DNA of 64,000 nucleotides from Nocardia brasiliensis NBRC 14402. Lineage in GTDB: Bacteria > Actinomycetota > Actinomycetes > Mycobacteriales > Mycobacteriaceae. Shown here in pieces: positions 24,923-33,818 of this stretch (position 1 is the stretch's first letter; the number at the start of each line of letters is the position of its first letter). Both the position numbers and the translations under genes were made by a program. Below the pieces are notes generated by a model, which worked only from the letters and a program-made list of their open reading frames with translations, did no database searches and was not told the DNA's origin. The stretch is from assembly GCF_000308475.2 (NCBI RefSeq), contig NZ_BAFT02000066.1:62001-126000 (forward strand). Direction: 5' to 3'.

Positions 24923-26194
24923 ATGTCCAGTGAGGCGCAACGACGCGTCCGCAGGTTCGGTGTGGCCGCAGTGGCCGTCATGATGACGCTGTCCGGACCG
25001 ATGATTGTTTCATCGGGTCCGGCGGGCGCGGCGCCACCCGTGCCGCAGGTGGATGAGTTCTACCAGCCGCCAGACGATTTCGCGTCCGCGGCACCGGGCA
25101 CGATTCTGCGATCCCGGCCGATCCAGTCGGTGGTGCCGTTGCCGGCGCAGGCTTGGCAACTCCTCTATCGCACCACCGACGTGTTCGAACAGCCGGATGT
25201 CACCGTCACCACGGTTTTCCTGCCCGATAACGTTCGGCCGGACCGGCCGTTGGTGTCGCAGCAAATGTTCGAGGATGCCTCCGGTCCACTATGTGTCCCG
25301 TCCTACGGGTTACAGACCGGTGCCCAGACTTCGATGGAAACCACGGGCCAATTGACGGATCTGCAGACTCTGCTGCAACACGGCTGGGTGGTGTCAGTAC
25401 CCGACTTCGGCGGACGATCCGGCCATTTCCCGGTTGCCAAGGAGCCCGGTTACATGGTGCTGGACGGCATTCGCGCGGCCAAGCAGTTCGCACCACTGGG
25501 TCTCGACTCCGAAACCCGCATCGGACTCTACGGGTATTCGGGCGGCGGGTTCGCGACGGGCTGGACAGCCGAGCTGCAACCCAGTTACGCACCCGAGCTC
25601 AATCTGACCGGTGCCGCGTACGGCGGACCCGGACCGGATATCAACGCGGCATTGTTCGCCACGAACGGCGGACCGTTCTCGGCCATAGTCGGTAGCGGCC
25701 TGTCCTCCTATTACGCCACCTATCCCGAGGTCAAAGCGGCGATGCAGCCGCACCTGACACCCGAGGGCGTAGCCGTGATGGAACAGATCCAGACGCAATG
25801 TCTATCTGTCACTCTGGTCCAGCAGTTCCTGTCCGACTGGAACCGGTACTTCGACATCCCGCTCGACCAGGTCCTGGCATTACCGCCGCTCGCGGAAGCC
25901 ATCAACGAGGCCAGGCTGGGAACCCACGCGGCCACTGCGCCGCTCTATGTCTTTCAAGCGGTGCGGGACGAAGTGATTCCGGTAGGTTCGACCGACCGGA
26001 TGGTCGAAGATCTCTGTGCTCGCGGGGCCCGGGTCACCTATATCCGTGAGGAATTCGCCGAGCACATGAGCACAATTCTATCGGCCGCTTCTGCCGCGTT
26101 CGCCTGGCTGCGGGAACGCCTCGACACCGATACCCCGGTGCCTGCCGGATGCAGCACAACTACCGTGCCGTCCCAATTCTTCGCCCCGAAGTAG
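24923..26194 (+). CDS. Secreted lipase (secretory lipase, LIP family)
   Basis: A 423-residue exported alpha/beta hydrolase. A signal peptide covers residues 1-37 (RRVRRFGVAAVAVMMTLSGP ending SSGPAGAA). The nucleophile motif GYSGGGFATGW, the acid region FQAVRDEVIPVGST and the histidine in REEFAEHMS form the catalytic set of the LIP family, whose members include Candida-type lipases and many Nocardia and Rhodococcus paralogues. GGAGG at 24913-24917 fixes ATG 24923. Two cysteines (PLCVPS, DLCARG) and a final GCSTTTVPS could form disulfides. Transcription is probably under the GTGTCTC operators shared with the HD genes. Confidence 0.88.
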   Translation: MSSEAQRRVRRFGVAAVAVMMTLSGPMIVSSGPAGAAPPVPQVDEFYQPPDDFASAAPGTILRSRPIQSVVPLPAQAWQLLYRTTDVFEQPDVTVTTVFLPDNVRPDRPLVSQQMFEDASGPLCVPSYGLQTGAQTSMETTGQLTDLQTLLQHGWVVSVPDFGGRSGHFPVAKEPGYMVLDGIRAAKQFAPLGLDSETRIGLYGYSGGGFATGWTAELQPSYAPELNLTGAAYGGPGPDINAALFATNGGPFSAIVGSGLSSYYATYPEVKAAMQPHLTPEGVAVMEQIQTQCLSVTLVQQFLSDWNRYFDIPLDQVLALPPLAEAINEARLGTHAATAPLYVFQAVRDEVIPVGSTDRMVEDLCARGARVTYIREEFAEHMSTILSAASAAFAWLRERLDTDTPVPAGCSTTTVPSQFFAPK

Positions 26195-26319
26195 CCGTCG
26201 GATAGTGCGCCGGGCACGGCCGTGGGAACGGCGCGGGCCCGGTGTTGGGGTAGTGGGGTGCTGGGCGGCGCTGGGTAGGATGCACCGCGCAAGAAGTGGT
26301 CGGGCATCAGGGAGCGTCG

Positions 26320-27468
26320 TTGGTATCACCGGTTTCCGATGTCGTTGCGTGGACGGTGATCGGCTACACGGCCCTGATCGGGGTCGGCAGGTTGCTTTTC
26401 ACGAGCAAGACGATCTTCGATCAGTTGGCCAATCGGATGCTGCTGTGGTTTCTGATCGGGTTGGTGCTGTATCGGTGCACTCCGGCGCCGAGCGTCAGCA
26501 GTGTGCCGAACCAGCTCGCGCTGGGTTGCATCGCGATGATCGTCATGTACCTCTACGGTCTCGTCCGGCTGTGGGAAGCGGGTGCGGAATCGGACGCGGC
26601 CTGGCGGCGCCAGCGAATCTATTGTGCGGTCGCGGTGCTTTCGACTGCAATGACAATGCTCGCCGGCCCGTTCGCGGGCAGGGCTGGGCGGCTGGTCGAG
26701 CACAACCTGAATTGGGGCGGCCTCGTTTTCTGGACCGCGAACAGTGTGCCCCTGGTGGCGTCCATGCTGGCGTTCACCCATTTGGTCATCAACGAACTAC
26801 GCACCGCCAACCGCCGGCCGCTGGTGCGGGGGCTGTGCGTACTGATGCTGCTGTCCATCGTGCCGTTCTATGCGGATGTCGTAGTGGTCACGGGCGAAGT
26901 GTGCTGGGGATGGCGGCCGCCCTACCCGCATATCGTTCGGGTGGAACTCGCCTTCACCAGCATCGGCTTGTTCGCCACCACGCTCGTCGCGGGCCCCGTC
27001 GTCGGGCATTTGATGGAGCTCGCCGGGCTGGATCGGGACGGACGAGTCTGCCGCCGGTTACGACCGCTGTGGCGTGACGTCACCGCGGCCGTGCCGGAGA
27101 TCGTGATGTCGCCCGTCGACGGGCCGCGCCGGCGCGACACCACCGCCCGTCTGCTACGGATGACCGTCGAGATCCGTGACGCACTCCTGCATCTGGGCCC
27201 CTATCTGTCCGTCGCACCTTCCTCCGCCGAATCCGCCACGACCCTGCCCGACTCCGAGGCAAAGCTGCGTGACTACGCGTGCCGTCTGGCGGACGCAGCG
27301 CGGTCCAAGCGATCGGGAACGCTGCCGCCAAGAACCGGCGTTGTGCCGCAACCGTTCCCGACCGCACAAGACTTCGACACCGAACTCCGGCAGCTATTGG
27401 ACCTGGCCCGGGTATGGCCCGCAGAGCATCCCGTATCCACTCCTGGCAGGTACGGTACGTTTCCGTAG
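26320..27468 (+). CDS. DUF6545 (MAB_1171c-like) multi-pass membrane protein
   Basis: A protein of about 382 residues. Seven hydrophobic segments occupy the first 230 residues, and a conserved cytoplasmic tail follows, with RRLRPLWRDVTAAVPEIV, then RRRDTTARLLRMTVEIRDALL. This matches what I know as the MAB_1171c/DUF6545 family, common in Nocardia, Streptomyces and mycobacteria and often found next to an ImmA/IrrE peptidase-XRE pair. No such partner is present here. TTG 26320 has GGGAG upstream; GTG 26296 is the alternative start. The function of the family is unknown; 'putative transporter' is only a label. Confidence 0.72.
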   Translation: MVSPVSDVVAWTVIGYTALIGVGRLLFTSKTIFDQLANRMLLWFLIGLVLYRCTPAPSVSSVPNQLALGCIAMIVMYLYGLVRLWEAGAESDAAWRRQRIYCAVAVLSTAMTMLAGPFAGRAGRLVEHNLNWGGLVFWTANSVPLVASMLAFTHLVINELRTANRRPLVRGLCVLMLLSIVPFYADVVVVTGEVCWGWRPPYPHIVRVELAFTSIGLFATTLVAGPVVGHLMELAGLDRDGRVCRRLRPLWRDVTAAVPEIVMSPVDGPRRRDTTARLLRMTVEIRDALLHLGPYLSVAPSSAESATTLPDSEAKLRDYACRLADAARSKRSGTLPPRTGVVPQPFPTAQDFDTELRQLLDLARVWPAEHPVSTPGRYGTFP

Positions 27469-27476
27469 GTCCTCGT

Positions 27477-28742
27477 TCATCCGAGGCAGGTTCGGACGGC
27501 TTGGGCCAGGTTGGTGGCGCGGGGATCGTCGGGCCGGAAGTTCCACAGGTTCGGAATGTAGGCGAAGCCGACACCGGCGTCGGGGTCGGCGAAACCGATC
27601 GAACCACCGGAACCGGGGTGACCGAACGAGGACGGTCCGAGCATCGGCAGTGGCGGACAGGCGCGCCAGAAACCCAGGGACATATAGAAGCTGCGGTCGG
27701 CCGGGACGTCCAATCCGGTTGGCAGCCCGTGCATCCGGGTCTTCTCGGTCTGGACTTCGATCGCGTTCGCGACCGTGGCCGAGTCGAGCAGGCGCATGCC
27801 GTCGACTTCGCTGACCGTGGCGGCGTACATCCGCGCGATGGAGCGTGCGTCCGCGATCATGTTGGCGGCCGGGAACTCTGCCGCGCGCCATGCCCGCGTG
27901 GTGTAGTACGCGGTCGTCGGGTCGGCCATATTGTCCAGCGCGCCGCCGAGCGAACCGGCGCGGAGCGAGACCGCGTCGGGGCCGAATCCGGCGTTCATCC
28001 AGGCGGTCACCGTATCCGCGTCCAGCCCAGTGCTTTTGATCATCCCCGCGGTCAGTTCTGCCACACTGAAGGGGTCTGCGTAATCGATCCGCGCGACACG
28101 GTGCTCGTGTTCCTCGGGCAGCCCGATCCAGGCACTCAGCCCCAGCGGAGCGGCGACCTCGTCGGCGAAGAACGTGCCGAGCGATTTGCCGGAGATCCGC
28201 CGCACCACCTCGCCGACCAGGTGGCCGTAGGTGACCGCGTGATAGAGGTGCTCGGTGCCCGGCTCCCACAGCGGCGGTTGCGCCTCGAGCGCGCGAATGA
28301 CCGGATCCCAGGCGCACGCCTGCTCGAAGGTGAGCGGCCCGTCGACGACCGGCAGGCCGGCCTGATGAGACAACAACCAGCGCACCGGAATTCGGTCTTT
28401 ACCGTGCGCGCCGAACTCCGGCCAGTACTGGACCACCGGCGCGTCGAGATCGAGCTGACCACGCTGCGCCAGCAGGTGGGCGCAGATCGCGGTGGCACCT
28501 TTCGTCGTGGAGGCAACCCGCACGACGGTGTCCGCACCCCACGGCTGCTCGGCCGAACCGTCGTCGGGACCGCCCACTTCGCGACCGGCGACCCCGTCCC
28601 ACAGGTCGACGACGCGGCGGCCGTCCACGTACACACAGCATGCCGCGCCGCGCTCGCCGAAGTTCTCGAAGTTCGCGCGGAACGCGTCGGCGACCTTCCC
28701 CCATCCTTCCTCGACACCGTTCTGGTTCATTGCCCTTGTCAT
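27477..28742 (-). CDS. Beta-lactamase-family serine hydrolase (EstB-like esterase)
   Basis: A 421-residue class C beta-lactamase-fold protein without signal peptide. The SxxK motif is in VASTTKGATAIC, the tyrosine motif in LYHAVTYGHLVGE, and the C-terminal FGHPGSGGSIGFADP provides the HxG turn. Such proteins in actinobacteria are cytoplasmic or periplasmic esterases rather than lactamases. ATG 28742 follows AAGGA; an upstream in-frame extension to 28823 lacks a ribosome site. The gene ends 8 bp from the convergent DUF6545 gene. Confidence 0.88.
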   Translation of the reverse strand: MTRAMNQNGVEEGWGKVADAFRANFENFGERGAACCVYVDGRRVVDLWDGVAGREVGGPDDGSAEQPWGADTVVRVASTTKGATAICAHLLAQRGQLDLDAPVVQYWPEFGAHGKDRIPVRWLLSHQAGLPVVDGPLTFEQACAWDPVIRALEAQPPLWEPGTEHLYHAVTYGHLVGEVVRRISGKSLGTFFADEVAAPLGLSAWIGLPEEHEHRVARIDYADPFSVAELTAGMIKSTGLDADTVTAWMNAGFGPDAVSLRAGSLGGALDNMADPTTAYYTTRAWRAAEFPAANMIADARSIARMYAATVSEVDGMRLLDSATVANAIEVQTEKTRMHGLPTGLDVPADRSFYMSLGFWRACPPLPMLGPSSFGHPGSGGSIGFADPDAGVGFAYIPNLWNFRPDDPRATNLAQAVRTCLG

Positions 28743-28945
28743 TGCTGTAATCCTTTTTCCGAGTGAGACTTCGAATCGAGGCCACCGGCTGGTGCTCGGC
28801 GAAGGCGGTTGGTCACCCGACAACTATCAGCGCCTGGCCTGACATCGTCCTGACACCGAGCTGATACGAGCTATGCGGGGCAAAGCAAGACCCGGTGTGG
28901 CCGAGTTCATGGTGCTTCCGGCGGATTCATGAGTAGGTTCCGAAT

Positions 28946-29830
28946 ATGGAGAACGAGGGACCGAGCCGGACCGCGCTCGCGACTGCTTACGCGCGCGCCT
29001 ATCACCAAATCGCTGACCAGCCCCGGATTCTCACGGATCCCTTGGCGGTGCGGCTGCTGGGTGTCGGGGTGGATGAGCTGACGGACGCGGGGCGGCCCGC
29101 GCAGGCTCGCTCCGATAGTGACGACGGGCTGGGTGTGCTGCGGCTCGGTGTCAGCGATCGGCCGCGGCGGCTGTTCTTCGCCGCTCGTTCCCGATTCGCC
29201 GAGGACCGGGTGGCCGAAGCCGTCGCGGCGGGCCTGCGACAGGTCGTGATTCTCGGCGCGGGGTTGGATACGTTCGCCTACCGCAACCCGTACCCCGGGC
29301 TGCGGGTATTCGAGGTCGACCATCCCGCTACCCAGGCGTGGAAACGGCAACTGCTCGCCGCGGCCGGTATCGGACTGCCCGAATTGTCGGCTTTCGTACC
29401 GGTCGACTTCGAAACCGACCTGCTGGCAACCGAATTGGCGAGTGCTGGATTCAACCGGTCCGAGCCGGCGGTGTTCGTGTGGCTCGGCGTCGTCTTCTAT
29501 CTGACGCCCGACGCCGCCACAGCCACCCTGGAATACATTGCCGGTCAAGCAGCGCCGGTCCAGGTGGTCTTCGACTACCTGGCGGACACCGGCGCGAATC
29601 GTGCCGAGTTGCTGGCACGCGCAGAGCGGGCGTCAGCTGTCGGCGAACCTTGGTTCAGCTACTTCACTCCGGACGACATCGCAGCACGATTGCGCGCACT
29701 CGGGCTGACGGACGTCGCAGACCACGCGGCCGCGGATCTCATCGCCGGCTACCTCGGTGGGTCCGCGGAGTTCGAGGACGATCCCCAGGCACTGCGGCCG
29801 GTCCGCATACTGCGGGCGAGCCGCCCGTAA
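28946..29830 (+). CDS. Class I SAM-dependent methyltransferase (TIGR00027 type)
   Basis: A 294-residue enzyme. The N-terminal RTALATAYARAYHQ and ILTDPLAVRLLG, motif I VVILGAGLDTFAYRNPYPGL, acidic EVDHP and VFVWLGVVFYLT fit the large mycobacterial/nocardial family of putative S-adenosylmethionine-dependent methyltransferases (PPM1/leucine carboxyl methyltransferase-like). These genes are heavily duplicated in mycolic-acid actinobacteria, and their substrates are mostly unknown. It is a single gene that converges on the oxidoreductase gene. The upstream 200 bp hold no clear gene. Confidence 0.88.
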   Translation: MENEGPSRTALATAYARAYHQIADQPRILTDPLAVRLLGVGVDELTDAGRPAQARSDSDDGLGVLRLGVSDRPRRLFFAARSRFAEDRVAEAVAAGLRQVVILGAGLDTFAYRNPYPGLRVFEVDHPATQAWKRQLLAAAGIGLPELSAFVPVDFETDLLATELASAGFNRSEPAVFVWLGVVFYLTPDAATATLEYIAGQAAPVQVVFDYLADTGANRAELLARAERASAVGEPWFSYFTPDDIAARLRALGLTDVADHAAADLIAGYLGGSAEFEDDPQALRPVRILRASRP

Positions 29831-29849
29831 CGCGCTGGGCGCGAAAAGC

Positions 29850-30767
29850 TCAGGGCCGCACGCGAATGACGGTTTTGCCTTTGCGCCGTGTGGTCGGGTT
29901 CAGCGCGGGGATCGCGTCATCGAGTGCCGCGACGGTGCCGATGTGTGTGCGCAGCCGCCCGTCCCGCACCCGGTCGACGATCTCTACCAGCTGCCCCGGT
30001 ACGGACTCGACGACGAAGTCGACCGCGAGTCCGTCGACCGGGCGGTGTTCGGCTGGGCCGACCACGGACACCAGCGTCCCCGCGGGACGAATGATGCTCG
30101 CCGAGCGCCTTTGCACATCACCACCGATCACATCGAAGACCAGATCGACCCCGCCGACGTCTTCGAGATTCTCGCCGTCGAGATCGAGGAACTCGTTCGC
30201 GCCGAAGTCGAGCGCCGCTTGGCGGTCCGCCGCCCGTCCGGTACCGATGACGTAGGCGCCGAACTCCCGGGCGAGCTGGGTGACCACCGATCCGACCGCG
30301 CCGGCCGCGCCATGTGCGAGGACGGTCTGGCCGGCCCGCAGACGACCGTGCTGGAACAGGCCCTGCCAGGCGGTCAGCCCGGAGATCGGCAGGGCGGCAC
30401 CCACCGTGAAGTCGACGTTGCCCGGCAGCGGCGCCAGGTTGCGTGCCTCGACGGCCGTGTACTCGGCCAGGGTGCCGTCGCGGTGCCAGTCGGTGATCCC
30501 GAAAACCCGCTGGCCCAACGAGAGTCCCGTCGTGCCGTAACCGAGGGCGGTGACCACTCCGGCGAGCTCGTGGCCGATGATCGCGTCGGCTCGATCGCGA
30601 CCGGCACGATCGACCCACGTCGAGGGCCATTCCCACTCGGCAGGCACGAAGCCGGACGCATGGACTTCGACGACGACATCGTTGATCGCCGGTGCGGGCT
30701 CGGGCCGCTCGGCCACCGTGATCCCGGCAGCTTCCGCGGTCTGATCGGTCGCGATGATCGCTTTCAT
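29850..30767 (-). CDS. Quinone-oxidoreductase-like NADP-dependent MDR protein
   Basis: A 305-residue medium-chain reductase without the structural zinc lobe. Segments include IIGHELAGVVTALG, SLGQRVFGITDWHRDGTLAE, the nucleotide fold TVLAHGAAGAVGSVVTQLAR and GLTAWQGLFQHGRLRAGQ. The family reduces quinones or alpha,beta-unsaturated carbonyls with NADPH. ATG 30767 follows GGAGGTGGAG. It is divergent from the ArsR operon across 155 bp, so it may be a target of that ArsR, but no obvious operator is shared. Confidence 0.88.
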   Translation of the reverse strand: MKAIIATDQTAEAAGITVAERPEPAPAINDVVVEVHASGFVPAEWEWPSTWVDRAGRDRADAIIGHELAGVVTALGYGTTGLSLGQRVFGITDWHRDGTLAEYTAVEARNLAPLPGNVDFTVGAALPISGLTAWQGLFQHGRLRAGQTVLAHGAAGAVGSVVTQLAREFGAYVIGTGRAADRQAALDFGANEFLDLDGENLEDVGGVDLVFDVIGGDVQRRSASIIRPAGTLVSVVGPAEHRPVDGLAVDFVVESVPGQLVEIVDRVRDGRLRTHIGTVAALDDAIPALNPTTRRKGKTVIRVRP

Positions 30768-30887
30768 CTCCACCTCCGAATAGCTCGTGCTCGAGGGCTG
30801 TACGTGGAGCAGCGCGAGCCCGGCGGCCCGCTACTCGGTAGTCAACCACCGGCACCGCCCAGGAACCATCCCGGGGTTGCCACCGCC

Positions 30888-30915
30888 TTGACGTATGCCC
30901 ATATCGGAATATAAT
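30888..30915 (+). promoter_or_regulatory. Sigma-70-type promoter of the arsR operon
   Basis: TTGACG (30888-30893) and TATAAT (30910-30915) are separated by 16 bp. The predicted transcription start is at or within a base or two of ATG 30923, so the message is probably leaderless. This is one of the clearest promoters in the window. Confidence 0.7.
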
Positions 30916-30922
30916 TGCGGTC

Positions 30923-31267
30923 ATGGCACGAGCAGCTACGACGTCGGACGTCTTCAACGCCATCGCCGAGCCGCAGCGCCGGGACATCCTGGTGCTGTTG
31001 CGGGCGGGCGAGCGGCCGGTGAGTGAGCTGGCGCAGGAGCTGGGGATCACCCAGCCGGGGGCGTCCAAGCACCTGCGGGTGCTCCGGGAGGTCGGGCTGG
31101 TGCGGGACCGCAAGGCGGGCAAGCAACGCCTGTACGGGTTGAACGCCCGCGGGCTGCGGCCGGTGCACGAATGGACCGGCGGTTTCGAGCGGTTCTGGAA
31201 CGAAAGCTTCGACCGGCTGGACGAGTACGTGCAGGACCTGAAGCAAGAACGGCAAAAGGAGAATTGA
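30923..31267 (+). CDS. ArsR-family regulator
   Basis: A 114-residue winged-helix repressor: FNAIAEPQRRDILVLLRAGE, then the recognition region LAQELGITQPGASKHLRVLR and wing VRDRKAGKQRLYGLN. It lacks the ELCVCD metal site of classical ArsR proteins, so it belongs to the non-metal group usually coupled to SRPBCC proteins. Its stop overlaps the next ATG by 1 nt (TGATG at 31265-31269). It probably autoregulates the three-gene operon from the promoter at 30888. Confidence 0.93.
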   Translation: MARAATTSDVFNAIAEPQRRDILVLLRAGERPVSELAQELGITQPGASKHLRVLREVGLVRDRKAGKQRLYGLNARGLRPVHEWTGGFERFWNESFDRLDEYVQDLKQERQKEN

Positions 31268-31767
31268 TGAGCGAAACGAGCGGAACAACACCGTCGGCGA
31301 CCGCCGAACGCGAGGTCGTGATCAGCCGGATCATCGACGCCCCAAGAGAGTTGGTGTTCGAAGCGTTCACCGCGGTCCGGCATCTGTCGCGGTGGTGGGG
31401 GCCGGAGGGGTTCTCCACCACCACGCGGGCGTTCGAGTTCCGCGTAGGCGGAGCCTGGGATTTCGTGATGCACGGGCCGGACGGGACGGACTACCAGGAG
31501 TGGATCGCCTGGACCGAGATCACCCCGCCATCGCGGATCGCGATGCTGCACGGTGCGTCCCGCGACGACCCGAACGCCTTCGAATCGGTCCTCACGTTCG
31601 CCCCGGACGGCGCGGCGACCCGGATCGAGATGCGAACGGTATTCCCCACCAAGCAGTTACGCGATGAGGCGGTCGAGAAGTACCACGCGATCGAGGGCGG
31701 CCGGCAAACCCTCGACGGGCTCGCGGCCTACGTCACCGAACTCGTCGCAGCAGGAATGCAGAGCTGA
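31267..31767 (+). CDS. SRPBCC/AHSA1 domain protein
   Basis: A 166-residue START-like protein: ISRIIDAPRELVFEAFT, HLSRWWGPEGFSTTTRAFEF, GGAWDFVMHGPDG and a C-terminal helix GGRQTLDGLAAYVTELV are typical of the AHSA1/CalC group. These single-domain proteins bind hydrophobic ligands and in actinobacteria almost always follow an ArsR gene. It is translationally coupled to ArsR upstream and to the DHFR-like gene downstream (ATG at 31767 overlaps its stop). Confidence 0.92.
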   Translation: MSETSGTTPSATAEREVVISRIIDAPRELVFEAFTAVRHLSRWWGPEGFSTTTRAFEFRVGGAWDFVMHGPDGTDYQEWIAWTEITPPSRIAMLHGASRDDPNAFESVLTFAPDGAATRIEMRTVFPTKQLRDEAVEKYHAIEGGRQTLDGLAAYVTELVAAGMQS

Positions 31768-32207
31768 TGGCCGGAAAGGTCTTCTTCAGCGTGTCCATGT
31801 CGCTGGACGGGTTCATCGCGCCCGAGTCCCCCGAGGAATTGATGGGCCGGCAGTGGCAGGAACTGCACCAGTGGATGTTTCCGTTGCGGTTCACCCGGGA
31901 GAACCTGAAGCTCGGCGAAGGCGGCGAGGGGGGCCGAGACAACGAGGGTATCGAGACCGCGCTCGACCAGGCCCGCGCGGCCGCGGGCGACCGGGACGTC
32001 CGGCTCGCGGGCGGCGGCGCGACGATCCTGGAGTACGTGAACGCCGGACTGATCGACGGGTTCACCGTGGCGATCTCACCGGTACTGTTCGGCTCCGGAA
32101 TCCGCCTGTTCGAGGGCGTCGACGCGAGCCGCGTAGCCCTGGAGCAGATCCGCGCGGAGCCGACGCAGCGGGTGACCCACCTGACCTACGCGGTCCGAGG
32201 GCGGTAA
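31767..32207 (+). CDS. Dihydrofolate-reductase/RibD-like protein with an internal in-frame deletion
   Basis: A 146-residue protein. Residues 1-60 (KVFFSVSMSLDGFIAP...GEGGEGGRDNE) and 61-146 (GIETALDQARAAAGDRDVRL, LAGGGATILEYVNAGLIDG, VLFGSGIRLFEG) each match the RibD C-terminal-like family closely. Full-length relatives are about 190-200 residues; the central segment with the xxxGRxMF(D) and VLTH nucleotide-contact region is absent. The junction is near 31947 and keeps the frame. The product probably cannot bind NADPH normally. It is the last gene of the arsR operon. Confidence 0.8.
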   Translation: MAGKVFFSVSMSLDGFIAPESPEELMGRQWQELHQWMFPLRFTRENLKLGEGGEGGRDNEGIETALDQARAAAGDRDVRLAGGGATILEYVNAGLIDGFTVAISPVLFGSGIRLFEGVDASRVALEQIRAEPTQRVTHLTYAVRGR

Positions 32208-32232
32208 CCGGGCTCGCCCCAACCCAGCACGC

Positions 32233-33693
32233 TCACGCTGTACTGCTGGTTCGGGTGGTCTGGGGTGCGCGGGCGGTGACTTGCATCCGCAGTTGCCGAG
32301 GTTGGGGCACTACGGCCAGGGTGGGGCTGGTGTCGGTACCGGGGACGGTGTGCAGCTGCCATCGAGCGGCGATGGTCGCCAGCGCGAGGGTGGCTTCGGC
32401 CAGGGCGAAGGTGTCGCCGATGCATTTGCGGGCGCCGGCGGCGAACGGCAGCATCGCGTCACGCGCGGGTGGCGTGCCGCGGTCGGGGGCGAAGCGGTCC
32501 GGATCGAAACGTTCGGGGTCGGGGTACAGGTCGGCCCGATGCTGGATCAGGTACGAGCTGTAGATGACGGTGGTGCCGGCGACCAGCGAGTGCCCGCCGA
32601 GTTCGGTGTCCTCGGTCACCGTCCGAGTCTGCAGCCAGCCCGGTGGATGCAGGCGCAGGACCTCATCGATCACCTGGCCGGTGAATTGCAGGCTCGGCAG
32701 GTCCGCACTGACCGCGGGGCGGCCGGCCAGCACGGTGTCGACCTCGGCATACACGCGGGCGGCGAACTCGGGGTGCCGGTCGAGCAGGATCAGCGCCCAC
32801 GCCAAGGTCGCGGCACTGGTGTCGGTGCCCGCGAAGAAGAACGTGAGCACCTGATCGACGATCTCGCCCTCGGTCAGTTGCCCGCCGCCCTGACTGTCTT
32901 GGGCAAATACCAAGGCCGAGAACAGATCTCCGCGATCGTCGCCGGCGGCGCGGCGCGCGGCCACCAGTTCCCCGAGGATGGCCCGCGCCTCGGCCGCCGC
33001 GTCGATACAGGCCCGGTTGCCCACGATCGGCCACCGGCGCATCCATTCCGGCACGATCGCGTGCCGCATGGCACCGGCGAAAACGGCTTCGACGTCATGG
33101 AGTAGCCGTTCTTGAGTCACCTCCGAGATCGCCTGATCGAACAGGGTCGCCGCGATCACGCGGGCGGCGAAGGTGTGCAGTTCGGCTTTCACATCGACGA
33201 CCTGTCCGTCCGGCCAGGAGTCGACCAGTTCGGCGATCTTCTGAGCCATCACGGGCGTGTACCCGGTGAGGCGCTTCGCATGGAACGCTGGTTGCAGCAG
33301 GCGGCGTTGCCGTCGATGTTTCGCGTGCGGGCACGTCGCCAGGCCCTCCCCGACCAGCTCGCGCCCGCTGTCGAACAGCGGCCCCCCCTTGTCGAAGATG
33401 CGGTCCTGACGCAGCACCTGCCTGGTCAGTTCGAGATCGCAGATCACCACCGCCGTCATCGGTCCCAGCCCGATCCCGACCAGGTCGCCGTGCGCGGGCA
33501 GAGAAGCCATGAAGCCCAACGGATCTCGCATCAACGGCACCAGATGCCCCAGCACCGGCAGTCGGCCCGGCGCCACCGCGATCGGCGCGGCCGCGCGCTG
33601 TCTCGCAGAGCTTTCGACCGTGGCGACAGGCGCTCGGCCCGTCACCCGGCGAATCGTCTTTACCATCCACCGATTCGGTGACCGCTCGTCCAT
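32233..33693 (-). CDS. Cytochrome P450 (pentalenene-oxygenase-like)
   Basis: A 486-residue P450, longer than usual because of an N-terminal extension and a PxxPVLGHL proline hinge (RLPVLGHLVPLM). The I-helix is FFFAGTDTSAATLAW, the K-helix EVLRLHPPGWLQTRTV and the haem loop PFAAGARKCIGDTFALAEA. This layout resembles the CYP183/pentalenene oxygenase group, which oxidises terpenes or fatty acids. ATG 33693 follows GGGAGTC. It is divergent from the DUF6790 gene, and the shared gap contains the first copy of the 26-bp TTGC/GTTAATATTAAC palindrome, so it likely belongs to the MarR regulon of the sulfatase locus. Confidence 0.92.
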   Translation of the reverse strand: MDERSPNRWMVKTIRRVTGRAPVATVESSARQRAAAPIAVAPGRLPVLGHLVPLMRDPLGFMASLPAHGDLVGIGLGPMTAVVICDLELTRQVLRQDRIFDKGGPLFDSGRELVGEGLATCPHAKHRRQRRLLQPAFHAKRLTGYTPVMAQKIAELVDSWPDGQVVDVKAELHTFAARVIAATLFDQAISEVTQERLLHDVEAVFAGAMRHAIVPEWMRRWPIVGNRACIDAAAEARAILGELVAARRAAGDDRGDLFSALVFAQDSQGGGQLTEGEIVDQVLTFFFAGTDTSAATLAWALILLDRHPEFAARVYAEVDTVLAGRPAVSADLPSLQFTGQVIDEVLRLHPPGWLQTRTVTEDTELGGHSLVAGTTVIYSSYLIQHRADLYPDPERFDPDRFAPDRGTPPARDAMLPFAAGARKCIGDTFALAEATLALATIAARWQLHTVPGTDTSPTLAVVPQPRQLRMQVTARAPQTTRTSSTA

Positions 33694-33782
33694 GACCGAC
33701 TCCCTACCGCAAGACCACCCACCATTGTCGGCAATGCCGAACGCCACCACTACCACCCGACGGGGTGGATTCCCGGCAAGTC

Positions 33783-33808
33783 TTGCGCGGTTAATATTAA
33801 CTATGCAA
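33783..33808. promoter_or_regulatory. MarR-type operator, copy 1
   Basis: A 26-bp site of form TTGC-N3-GTTAATATTAAC-N3-GCAA; the 12-bp core (33790-33801) is a perfect palindrome. It lies between the divergent P450 and DUF6790 genes, 90 and 11 bp from their starts. The same architecture occurs at 39851-39876 and, less perfectly, at 39250-39268. Confidence 0.75.
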
Positions 33809-33818
33809 GACTCTAGGC

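Noticed and set aside
26195..26300. G/C-rich imperfect hairpins after the lipase gene
   Set aside because: Several weak overlapping stems are possible in such GC-rich DNA; none is clearly better than background.
28743..28842. Short plus-strand tail LVLGEGGWSPDNYQRLA
   Set aside because: It resembles the end of a regulator or similar protein but is under 20 residues; too short to call a remnant.
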